Source: an uncultured beta proteobacterium
GTDB taxonomy: Bacteria > Pseudomonadota > Gammaproteobacteria > Burkholderiales > Burkholderiaceae_B
NCBI GenBank assembly: GCA_903924715.1
Contig: CAIYCP010000160.1
Coordinates: 1-6,599 of the forward strand
Reading direction: 5' to 3'
DNA length: 6,599 bases
The translations under genes and the position numbers were made by a program. Below the pieces are notes generated by a model. It had not been told where the DNA came from. It did no database searches and saw only the letters and a list, made by a program, of their open reading frames with translations. Each line of letters begins with the position of its first letter. Position 1 is the stretch's first letter. Positions 1 through 6,296 of this stretch are shown here, piece by piece.

Positions 1-1
1 A

Positions 2-904
2 CTCGTGGTGAATTTTGTCGTTGGCCAATAGGTAATTGATCACGCCGCCCAAAAAGGCGATATCCGCGCCGACACGAATCGGCGCATAATAATCGGCCAC
101 CGCCGCAGAACGCGTAAAGCGCGGGTCAACCACCACGAGCTTCGCGCCGCGTTGTGCCTTGGCTTTAATCACCCACTTAAAGCCGCAAGGATGTGCCTCA
201 GCAGCGTTACCGCCCATAATCAATACTAAATCAGCGTTTTTGATGTCAACCCAGTGGTTGGTCATCGAACCGCGCCCAAACGTCGGAGCCAGACTGGCTA
301 CCGTCGGGGCGTGTCAAATACGCGCTTGTGTATCGAGTGCAACAACGCCTAGTGATCGCAACACCTTCGCGCTGAGATAACCGGCTTCGTTATTTGAAGC
401 CGAACTCACCAGCATACCGAAAGTGTTCCAGCGGTTCACGGTCACGCCCGCGGCATTTTTTTCTACAAAGTTCTGATCGCGGTCAGCCTTCATGCGCTTG
501 GTGATGCGCGTTAACGCTTCGTCCCAAGAGATGCGCTTCCACTCGTTTGTACCGGGCTCACGCACTTCAGGAAACTGTAAACGGTTCGGGCTCTCGATCA
601 TGTCGAGAATACCAGCGCCCTTGGGGCACAGTGTGCCCTTATTGACTGGATTATCAGGATCGCCCTCAACGTGCATGACCTTCAACTTACCGCTTGCGTC
701 TTTGCGGCTGTACATCAGCACGCCACAGCTCACAGAACAGTAAGGACAGGTACTACGTGTTTCGGTTGTTTTTTCAAGTTTGTTCGGTTTTGCAAATACC
801 GGATCAGCGGCATGTGCAAGACCCATCACGGTCATGCTGCTTGCACCGAGGCCAGCACCGGTGACTTGAAAAAACTGACGCCGGGTCAGTTTGACTTGAG
901 ACAT
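2..904 (-). CDS. fdnG: Formate dehydrogenase major (catalytic) subunit, selenocysteine-containing, Tat-exported; 3' end outside window
   Basis: This is the molybdenum/tungsten bis-MGD subunit that oxidises formate to CO2 on the periplasmic side and passes electrons through Fe-S clusters to the quinone pool. The visible 301 residues begin with a twin-arginine leader (TRRQFF, residues 7-12) ending in an AHA cleavage motif near residue 32. Cys53, Cys56, Cys60 and Cys93 form the [4Fe-4S] site, followed by Lys95 in CPKG, the conserved lysine between cluster and cofactor. An in-frame TGA (314-316) is residue 197, followed by HAPTVASLAPTFGRG, so it is read as selenocysteine. Beyond it the frame stays open to the window edge with family sequence (GGNAAEAHPCGF, VVDPRFTR). 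The ATG at 904 is chosen because AGGAG (916-912) lies 7 nt upstream and it places the Tat motif correctly. An upstream ATG at 937 overlaps the predicted promoter. The family is about 1000 residues long, so roughly two thirds is missing. FdnG and FdoG cannot be told apart here. Confidence 0.95.
281..316 (-). promoter_or_regulatory. Selenocysteine UGA codon with bacterial SECIS-like hairpin
   Basis: The TGA at 316-314 is followed on the coding strand by a short stem-loop. AGCC (299-296) and GGCT (290-287) pair around a five-base loop AGTCT (295-291), 15-17 nt after the UGA. The flanking ACG and CGT segments could lengthen the stem imperfectly. The loop matches the GUCU-type apical loop of known formate dehydrogenase SECIS elements bound by SelB. 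The sequence is seen directly. The recoding role follows from established knowledge of the fdn/fdh family and requires selABCD elsewhere in the genome. Confidence 0.88.
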
Positions 905-936
905 TCGAGGGCTCCTAGAAAAAAATCTACATGACA

Positions 937-965
937 ATATTAAGACGCTTTTAGCTAGATGTCAG
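937..965 (-). promoter_or_regulatory. Predicted sigma-70 promoter of the formate dehydrogenase gene
   Basis: On the minus strand, CTGACA (965-960, five of six matches to TTGACA) is separated by 17 bp from TAATAT (942-937, four of six matches to TATAAT). Transcription would start near 930, leaving a leader of about 26 nt that carries the AGGAG ribosome site. Spacing and position fit well, but no transcript data are available. Confidence 0.55.
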
Positions 966-981
966 ATTTTTTGTGCTTAAA

Positions 982-1022
982 ACCCTACGAATTAGGGTAT
1001 TCATAACTCAGTACTTACCCTA
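982..1022. promoter_or_regulatory. Three ACCCTA half-sites upstream of the formate dehydrogenase promoter (candidate operator)
   Basis: ACCCTA (982-987) and TAGGGT (993-998) form an inverted repeat with a 5-bp spacer. A third copy, TACCCTA (1016-1022), is inverted relative to TAGGGTA (993-999) with a 16-bp spacer. The first dyad is centred at 990, about 60 bp upstream of the predicted start at 930, a usual place for a class I activator. The regulator cannot be named. The heptamer resembles but does not match the NarL consensus TACYYMT. Confidence 0.4.
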
Positions 1023-1047
1023 GTTTCAGATACGTTTTGCCTACGGT

Positions 1048-1059
1048 CAAGTCGACTTG
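1048..1059. repeat. Perfect 12-bp palindrome in the divergent intergenic region
   Basis: CAAGTCGACTTG is identical to its reverse complement. It sits inside a looser dyad made by ACGGT (1043-1047) and ACCGT (1070-1074). It lies between the divergent formate dehydrogenase and mbtH genes and could be an operator for either. A chance occurrence is possible, since no second copy was seen in the window. Confidence 0.35.
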
Positions 1060-1164
1060 CCGCGACGTAACCGTCTTCACGCAGATCCGAATTGAATTTA
1101 TTTGGAATTTAACCGGACATTCCTGTGAATATCTATGTATTTTTTTAATAAAACTACGATAGAT

Positions 1165-1193
1165 TTGACCAGAAAGTATTAAAATAAACTTAT
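1165..1193 (+). promoter_or_regulatory. Weak candidate promoter for the mbtH gene
   Basis: TTGACC (1165-1170, five of six matches to the -35 consensus) is followed after 17 bp by ACTTAT (1188-1193), a poor -10 with about three matches. The surrounding DNA is very AT-rich, as is common at promoters. The start would be near 1200, giving a leader of about 50 nt. Another -10 choice in this AT-rich stretch is possible. Confidence 0.3.
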
Positions 1194-1249
1194 TAGGAAT
1201 TTATTGATTTCACTGGCTTTCCTGGATATTAGAAAAAGGACGATTACAC

Positions 1250-1489
1250 ATGACTGAGCAAACTTCCGCCCGCGTCAATGCATACACGATTGACGGCGAT
1301 CTTTTTAAAGTTTTAATTAACGACGAAGAGCAATATTCAATCTGGCCCGAACAAAAAGCGGTTCCAGCCGGCTGGCATGAAAAAGGGTTTTCCGGCTCCA
1401 AAGAAGAAGTGGCTGCCTATATTGACCAGCACTGGACTGACATGCGCCCAGCAAGCCTGCGCAGAGCAATGGAAGCAAATAAGAAATAG
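1250..1489 (+). CDS. mbtH: MbtH-like protein (NRPS adenylation-domain partner)
   Basis: Small MbtH-family protein of 79 residues, within the usual length of about 60-80. Members bind NRPS adenylation domains and are often needed for their folding and activity. The signature is present: NDEEQYSIWP (residues 24-33), P39-A-G-W42 and HWTDMRP (61-67), with the conserved tryptophans W32, W42 and W62. Two positions depart from the common form: Glu27, where Gly or Asp is frequent, and Ala55, where Leu usually precedes the last helix. The ATG at 1250 has an AAAAAGGA ribosome site (1233-1240) 9 nt upstream. It is followed after 111 bp (66 bp if the earlier start is used) by a dioxygenase gene on the same strand, probably in one transcript. 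No NRPS is present in the window, so its partner must lie elsewhere. Confidence 0.95.
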   Translation: MTEQTSARVNAYTIDGDLFKVLINDEEQYSIWPEQKAVPAGWHEKGFSGSKEEVAAYIDQHWTDMRPASLRRAMEANKK

Positions 1490-1509
1490 TCTTTCTTAAT
1501 CTTTCTTAA
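1490..1509 (+). repeat. Perfect tandem duplication of a 10-bp unit after mbtH
   Basis: TCTTTCTTAA occurs twice head to tail, directly after the mbtH stop codon. It is pyrimidine-rich with no hairpin, so it is not a terminator. It is probably a slippage duplication in the spacer between mbtH and the dioxygenase gene. Confidence 0.6.
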
Positions 1510-1600
1510 ATCACGCTCTTGCTACAAACAAGCATCCAAATATTTCAATATCCGGATGTCGAATTCATTGACCCGAGAGGTCTTGCACGGAGTGTATGAA

Positions 1601-2386
1601 ATGCCACTTTCTTTAACTGCGTTAAATGCTTTTGACCGAGATGGTTACCTGACTCAAGAAAACGCCGTTAGCGAAGAATCAGTTCAGCACATTCTGACCA
1701 AACTCTCTGTTTTTGGGCAGAAATCACTCCCCGGACATATCAGGGAAAAAAACTCCTCAAATTATCGTGCTTTTCACGGCTGCCATCTTTACGATGAGGA
1801 TTTTGCGGCTCTCATTCGCAATCCTCAGCTTTTGGGACCCGCAAAACAATTGCTCAAAACAGATGTTTATCTTCATCAACTAAAAGTTAATTTGAAACAA
1901 CCGTTTTCGGGGGAGCTCTGGCCTTGGCATCAAGACTACATCTATTGGCGTAACGAAGATCAAGTTCCCTCCGATGCAATCATTAGCGTGATGATTTTTT
2001 TGGACGAGGTAAACGAATTCAACGGACCTTTATTTTTTATCCCTGGTTCTCACGAGGTGGGCTGTGTCGATACGCCTAAAGCCAAGGAAGCACCTGAAGG
2101 CTGGGAAGGAAACGTAAGTGCCAGTCTGACTTATCAGGTTGATGAAGCACTCGTTACAACACTCGCCAGTAAAAGAGGCCTGTTTTCAGCGGTTGGTAAA
2201 AAAGGGACCGCAGTCTGGTTTCACGGCAATCTGATTCATGCTTCACCGCCAAACATTTCACCTTTTGAGCGCCGCATTGTCATTCTGACGTATAACGCAG
2301 TGAGTAACGCTCCCATCCCAAGTACAACAAATCAGCGCCCCGAATTTCTCAATGCTCGCAATCACGACGCGCTTCAATTTATATAG
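1601..2386 (+). CDS. PhyH-family Fe(II)/2-oxoglutarate dioxygenase, ectoine hydroxylase-like
   Basis: Predicted non-heme iron hydroxylase of the phytanoyl-CoA dioxygenase family, closest in pattern to ectoine hydroxylase (EctD). Such enzymes couple decarboxylation of 2-oxoglutarate to hydroxylation of a small molecule, often an amino acid. Numbered from the ATG at 1601 (261 residues), the iron ligands are His110 and Asp112 in WPWHQD and His213 in LIHASPPN. Arg224 or Arg225 should bind 2-oxoglutarate. EFNGPLFFIPGSH and the TYNAVSN strand near the C-terminus are EctD-like. The start at 1601 is preferred because GGAG (1589-1592) lies 8 nt upstream. An in-frame ATG at 1556 would add 15 residues but has no clear ribosome site. 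The gene follows mbtH and converges on the diiron hydroxylase gene. Its context suggests hydroxylation of an NRPS building block rather than ectoine, since ectABC are absent. The substrate is unknown. Confidence 0.88.
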   Translation: MPLSLTALNAFDRDGYLTQENAVSEESVQHILTKLSVFGQKSLPGHIREKNSSNYRAFHGCHLYDEDFAALIRNPQLLGPAKQLLKTDVYLHQLKVNLKQPFSGELWPWHQDYIYWRNEDQVPSDAIISVMIFLDEVNEFNGPLFFIPGSHEVGCVDTPKAKEAPEGWEGNVSASLTYQVDEALVTTLASKRGLFSAVGKKGTAVWFHGNLIHASPPNISPFERRIVILTYNAVSNAPIPSTTNQRPEFLNARNHDALQFI

Positions 2387-2389
2387 GTT

Positions 2390-2429
2390 TAAACAGAGCG
2401 GCTCACCGTAGTCGTAGCCACACTGTTTA
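2390..2429. terminator. Weak hairpin between convergent genes, possible bidirectional terminator
   Basis: TAAACAG (2390-2396) pairs with CTGTTTA (2423-2429), and inside it GGCT (2400-2403) pairs with AGCC (2416-2419) around a 12-nt loop, with a 3x3 internal loop between. It fills the 44-bp gap between the two convergent stop codons. On the plus strand it is followed by a T-rich stretch (TTTATTTAT overlaps its right arm). The stem is AT-rich and interrupted, so it is only a modest candidate. Confidence 0.35.
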
Positions 2430-2430
2430 T

Positions 2431-4026
2431 TTATAGCGAAACCTCTGCACTGCCAAACAACAATTCTGCAGGGATACCAAGCTCTTTGCAACGTGCAATA
2501 AGTTGTTTTGCATTGACAACCGGGGGGGTGTCTTCACTCGGATCAATACTCGTTACATACTGTAACCAGGGTTCTGCACCCATCGCATAAATATAAACCT
2601 GTTTGCAACCAAGACTTTCTACCACCTTTATACCGCGGGCAAAGTCCGAACCATTCAAGCGACGTGTCTGATCCTTTTTACGATCCACAGCTACAGGCAA
2701 AAGTGGCCCATATGTCCAGCTAAAGGGTGCCCCCAAACATTCCATACCTAAAAACAACGTATCAATGTCGCCGAATATCGAATTAATCTTGTCATACATG
2801 ATTGGCTCGAGATTATTACTATCCGCAGCAAAGAGAATTTGATCCGCATCAGTCTTAACAAGCCATGCTGCCTTACTGCGAATATCGAGATCACCGTGCT
2901 CGCCCAAAAACGGTAAAGCGGTAATCGTCAAGGCACCCGAGGCAACAGACGCCATCGAATCAAGCTCGAGTACCTTCTTGAAGCCAATAGACTCAAGCAT
3001 GAGTTTGAGTGAAGGATCTGCGACGCCTCCCCCACAAACTGGAACAATCACCGTATCGATTTTGCACCGCAACGCCAACAATGTTTCGATCAAAACGTGA
3101 TCAGCGTGATTATGTGTCAACACAACATAATCAAGCCGTTCAGGTAAATCCGCCAGCGTAAAGCGTTTCAGATTTTGATCGGCTTCATAAGCAACTATGG
3201 GATCGACGAGTACGTTTGTTCCATCCGAGGCCTCGACCAAAACGCACGCATGGCCAAAATATCTCCAGCGCGCCTGACCCGCGAATCTCGAATATGAAGG
3301 ATTGGTTTGCGACGTCTCTTGGAGAAAACCTTTAAACAACCCGAGATCTTCATCCTTGACACCCAGTCGACTCATCACCTCGGATAAAGGCTTAGGTTCA
3401 AATCGTAGACGCGCCAGAAAATCATATACATCTGAACTGAATGGCTGATGAAGCTCGTATGCATCCGACCTAGGCAGGCGGGGGGTACTAAACGCGAAAG
3501 GACGTTCATCGCCTTTCGTACGATAAATCATGGCACTCTGCACACCCGGGTTGTTAAGCCCCGACTTGTAAAGCATCGGTTCAATCACGCGCAGATCGGG
3601 ATATCCGCCCAAGGTATAAAACATTTCAATATAGCCTTTGACTGGATCAGGCAAATTGGCATAGTGTTGTTCAATGCTAAAGCCATCAGCCTGTTTCATA
3701 ATCAATCGGAAGGCTTCGCGCAGCGCCTTCCCGAATTGAATTTGTTCGGTCTGATCTGCCTTCGTGTCCTGAATCAACTTAGTCACTGCGGCCACTTCGC
3801 TTGAAGGTAAATCTACAAACGGACCACCGCGCAAGCTAGGTGTTTTACAGGCTGCGGCGTGGACATCAGGCGCCGCAACAAATGATTCCATTAAAGCAAG
3901 ATGCCGGTAAGGCACATTAAGGGCGGCAGTTGCAGGGGAAATCAAATGCGCCCACGCATGCCAACGTTCTACCAGAGGCTCAACAACAACATCTGAGAGC
4001 AATGTTACTAATGTGCTGTTTAACAA
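2431..4026 (-). CDS. CmlA-type diiron beta-hydroxylase (MBL fold) acting on NRPS-bound amino acids
   Basis: A 531-residue protein matching in length and architecture the diiron oxygenase CmlA of chloramphenicol biosynthesis, which beta-hydroxylates an aminoacyl group tethered to an NRPS carrier domain. The N-terminal part (about 1-245) fits the CmlA-specific substrate and dimer domain. The C-terminal part is a metallo-beta-lactamase fold. The metal motif THNHADH gives His305, His307, Asp309 and His310, the same numbers as in CmlA as I recall it. Glu376 (LGEHGDL) and Asp402 (FAADSNN) match its remaining ligands, Glu377 and Asp403. The start is a TTG at 4026: an in-frame stop lies two codons upstream, GGTGGA (4039-4034) sits 7 nt before it, and the next ATG is codon 46. 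It is the last gene of the minus-strand operon, 53 bp after the aminotransferase. A hydrolytic MBL is unlikely because of the Glu ligand and long N-terminal domain. The amino acid hydroxylated is unknown. Confidence 0.88.
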   Translation of the reverse strand: MLNSTLVTLLSDVVVEPLVERWHAWAHLISPATAALNVPYRHLALMESFVAAPDVHAAACKTPSLRGGPFVDLPSSEVAAVTKLIQDTKADQTEQIQFGKALREAFRLIMKQADGFSIEQHYANLPDPVKGYIEMFYTLGGYPDLRVIEPMLYKSGLNNPGVQSAMIYRTKGDERPFAFSTPRLPRSDAYELHQPFSSDVYDFLARLRFEPKPLSEVMSRLGVKDEDLGLFKGFLQETSQTNPSYSRFAGQARWRYFGHACVLVEASDGTNVLVDPIVAYEADQNLKRFTLADLPERLDYVVLTHNHADHVLIETLLALRCKIDTVIVPVCGGGVADPSLKLMLESIGFKKVLELDSMASVASGALTITALPFLGEHGDLDIRSKAAWLVKTDADQILFAADSNNLEPIMYDKINSIFGDIDTLFLGMECLGAPFSWTYGPLLPVAVDRKKDQTRRLNGSDFARGIKVVESLGCKQVYIYAMGAEPWLQYVTSIDPSEDTPPVVNAKQLIARCKELGIPAELLFGSAEVSL

Positions 4027-4079
4027 TTTCTATTCCACCGCAAATTCAATCTAGCACTTTATATTAAAAAACTTACGCG

Positions 4080-5381
4080 CTATTTACTTACGCGTTCTTT
4101 TTTTATGACTTTCGCCAGCTCATCCGCCAATACTTTCTCGAGCGTTTGAAAAAGTGATTCAATCTCCTGATCCGTAATACTAAGCGCAAGGATTGTTCTC
4201 AAAACTGGATCAAATCGATAGCACGACATTTGAACGCCATGCTCCCAAAGAATCAGCTCAATTTTGCTTTTAGCAAGTTCATTTTCGATATCCATCCCAC
4301 AGAAAACACCCTGCGCACGAAATCCGTTAATCAGTCCCTTTTTCAGTAAGCTGTCTGCGCACAGAGAAACTTTCTCCTGAATTTCATTGGCGCGCTGCAG
4401 AGAATTATTTTGTTCGAGCAACTCGATGGCTTTTAATGCAGCAAACACACCGGTCATGGGAGGAGAGTAAGTCCAGCCATGAATAAAATAGGAGTCATAA
4501 AGTGCCTCGCCTACTTTTTCATTACAAAAAGTAGCGGACAAGGGGAAGAATCCTGCGGAGAGGCCTTTTGCATTACAGCTGATGTCGCAATCAATACCCA
4601 TCCATTCTGCACCAAAATACGTGCCTAACTTTCCGGCACCGGTACAGACATCATCTACGATTAATAAAATTTCATATTGATCGCACAATGCCCTCAGCTT
4701 CTTGTAATACTGTTGGCTAGGAGGATGAACGCCGGACTGCCAGCTAAATGGCTCTTTAATAATTGCACCAATCTGATCGGCACCCTCCGTCTGAATCAGC
4801 GCTTCGAGTTCGGTCAGAGATGTATTTTCTATAAGCTCAATCTCTTCTGCACTCTTAATGCCAAACCATCTGGGCTGATTGGCGTGAAGCGTCCAGGCCA
4901 GTGGCAAGGTATTTCGAAAGGGACGATGAAAATTTTTAATTCCCGTGGCAGACCCTGACGCAAAGGTCGAACCGTGGTAGCCATGCAAAAAAGAAATGAA
5001 TTTGTTTTTTGATCCAACGTTTTTGGTTTTCCAATATGCAATCGCCATTTTCATAGCGGTCTCAATCGAATCGCTGCCACCCAATCCATAAAACACATGT
5101 GTGAATTTATTTTTTGACAACGCTTTGAATTTTGCGTTCAATTCAAGAATTGGGTCTGCAGTTGTTGAGTTGTTAGCACGAACAAAGGGCACCCTCTTGA
5201 TATTGTCCGCAACAAAATTGATGAGTTCAGGACGATCAAATCCCAAAGGGAACGCACCATTTCCCGACTGGGCATCAAATATTTCTTTGCCATCCGCTAA
5301 AAAGAAAGAATGTTTGCCGTAATGGGCAATCACGCGTAAGTCCTGACCAGCGCTCTTGGAAAACGGCAATAGTTGTTTCAT
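4080..5381 (-). CDS. Class III PLP-dependent aminotransferase
   Basis: A 433-residue fold-type I class III (omega) aminotransferase, a normal full length for the family, which moves amino groups between an amine or omega-amino acid and a keto acid or aldehyde. Visible motifs are a phosphate-binding GLGGSDSIETAMKMA (residues 99-113), the HGYHGST segment (133-139), Asp243 for the pyridine nitrogen in IVDDVCTGAG, and Lys272 in NAKGLSAGFFPL as the Schiff-base lysine. Two positions vary: the usual Asp-Glu pair is Asp243-Asp244, and the usual GxGR is GAGK. The ATG at 5381 has AAGG (5396-5393) 11 nt upstream and an AAGAAG closer by. It starts 20 bp after the upstream dioxygenase, so the two are almost certainly co-transcribed, and the diiron hydroxylase follows. 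It probably makes or removes an amino group in a peptide precursor. EctB-type diaminobutyrate activity is possible, but nothing here demands it. Confidence 0.92.
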   Translation of the reverse strand: MKQLLPFSKSAGQDLRVIAHYGKHSFFLADGKEIFDAQSGNGAFPLGFDRPELINFVADNIKRVPFVRANNSTTADPILELNAKFKALSKNKFTHVFYGLGGSDSIETAMKMAIAYWKTKNVGSKNKFISFLHGYHGSTFASGSATGIKNFHRPFRNTLPLAWTLHANQPRWFGIKSAEEIELIENTSLTELEALIQTEGADQIGAIIKEPFSWQSGVHPPSQQYYKKLRALCDQYEILLIVDDVCTGAGKLGTYFGAEWMGIDCDISCNAKGLSAGFFPLSATFCNEKVGEALYDSYFIHGWTYSPPMTGVFAALKAIELLEQNNSLQRANEIQEKVSLCADSLLKKGLINGFRAQGVFCGMDIENELAKSKIELILWEHGVQMSCYRFDPVLRTILALSITDQEIESLFQTLEKVLADELAKVIKKERVSK

Positions 5382-5401
5382 TCTTCTTTCAACCTTAGAT
5401 G

Positions 5402-6283
5402 TTAACTAGATGCCTGACGTTGCAGAGCCGCCAAATCCTCAAGGGAAAGCTTGTCTACCACTTCGGGCATGGTTCCAACCTTATATTTGGCAGGCGGCTC
5501 TGACATGAATACGTGCCCAAGGAAAAAATCGTCGGGTACGCTGTAACAATCCAACATTTTTTTACCCTCGTCACCGCGCTGAATATGGAAATAGCTCTGC
5601 TGATACTTAGGTGTTAAAACTATTTGGACGGCAGGTCTTCGGGAATTCGTTGGATTTGGAGCAGAATCATGGAACAGGGACCGGTCAAACACCACGGCCT
5701 CGCCCGCCTTCAACGGAACTTGCGTGGAATAGTTGTTTCTAAGCTCGACTTCCTCAGCTGCACCAGGAAAAGCGCTTACGAGTGAACGAGGCGAACGATG
5801 CTTAAGGTGGCTACATGGAATGACAGAGAGGCAACCATTGCTCTGATCAACATCAACCAGCGCCACCCAAATCGTGACACATTGAACTTTGGTCTCGTCC
5901 TGCACAATGGAGGTGTCCTGGTGCATGGGCAGTTGCCCATAGCCAGGCTCCTTATCAATAAAACCCGCGCCAATGACTCGATAGCCGTCCGTTGCACGCA
6001 AAGTGGCTGCCCTGACATCGGGCAAGAGTGCACCGTGGACAATTTGACGAAAATTCGTGTCCCTGTCTGTCGCGGTGGTCAGCGTTGAACTATGGTTGTC
6101 GGTACCATAAGTTGGACTCATGATCGTACGGTTCGAAGAAAAATAGTCCCACATTGAGCACAAACGCGTCATTTCTTCTTTGTTAAAAAACTGCCCGGGA
6201 AGAACGGCGTAACCCGTAGTCACTAATTTTTGCTGAACATCCGGATCAAATCCAGGCGGAGGTATCAAAAATTCACCTAGCAT
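5402..6283 (-). CDS. Second PhyH-family Fe(II)/2-oxoglutarate dioxygenase
   Basis: A 293-residue phytanoyl-CoA dioxygenase family protein and the first gene of the minus-strand operon. The iron-binding triad is His121 and Asp123 in MHQDTS and His205 in LFHDSAPN. Arg215 or Arg216, about ten residues later, should bind 2-oxoglutarate. The central NGCLSVIPCSH strand is typical of the family. It differs clearly from the other PhyH protein in the window: it lacks the EctD-like NGPLFFIPGSH form and has a long C-terminal extension (about 225-293) containing YFHIQRGDEGKK. The two are therefore separate subfamilies rather than a recent duplication. The ATG at 6283 has AAGGGG (6296-6291) 7 nt upstream, a strong ribosome site. 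Products of this family in peptide clusters commonly hydroxylate free or carrier-bound amino acids. The substrate here cannot be read from sequence. Confidence 0.9.
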   Translation of the reverse strand: MLGEFLIPPPGFDPDVQQKLVTTGYAVLPGQFFNKEEMTRLCSMWDYFSSNRTIMSPTYGTDNHSSTLTTATDRDTNFRQIVHGALLPDVRAATLRATDGYRVIGAGFIDKEPGYGQLPMHQDTSIVQDETKVQCVTIWVALVDVDQSNGCLSVIPCSHLKHRSPRSLVSAFPGAAEEVELRNNYSTQVPLKAGEAVVFDRSLFHDSAPNPTNSRRPAVQIVLTPKYQQSYFHIQRGDEGKKMLDCYSVPDDFFLGHVFMSEPPAKYKVGTMPEVVDKLSLEDLAALQRQASS

Positions 6284-6296
6284 TCAAGCACCCCTT

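Noticed and set aside
314..937. A 207-residue formate dehydrogenase fragment ending at 314, as a pseudogene or separate gene
   Set aside because: The stop is the selenocysteine UGA. Family sequence continues in frame to the window edge, and the start at 937 overlaps the promoter, while 904 has a proper ribosome site.
982..998. NarL/NarP heptamer pair upstream of formate dehydrogenase
   Set aside because: ACCCTA/TAGGGT does not fit the TACYYMT heptamer or the usual 7-2-7 spacing, so naming NarL would be a guess.
2431..4026. Metallo-beta-lactamase antibiotic-resistance enzyme or UlaG-like hydrolase
   Set aside because: The protein is far too long, has a CmlA-length N-terminal domain, and carries the Glu376/Asp402 pattern of the diiron oxygenase.
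4072..4094. Direct repeat CTTACGCG (4072-4079 and 4087-4094) as a mobile-element target duplication
   Set aside because: The copies are only 15 bp apart, with no element between them, and one lies within the 3' end of the aminotransferase gene. It is most likely coincidence.
1601..6283. An ectoine/hydroxyectoine cluster, suggested by the EctD-like dioxygenase plus a class III aminotransferase (EctB-like)
   Set aside because: There is no ectA acetyltransferase or ectC synthase, the two genes are on opposite strands, and the MbtH and CmlA-type genes point to NRPS chemistry.
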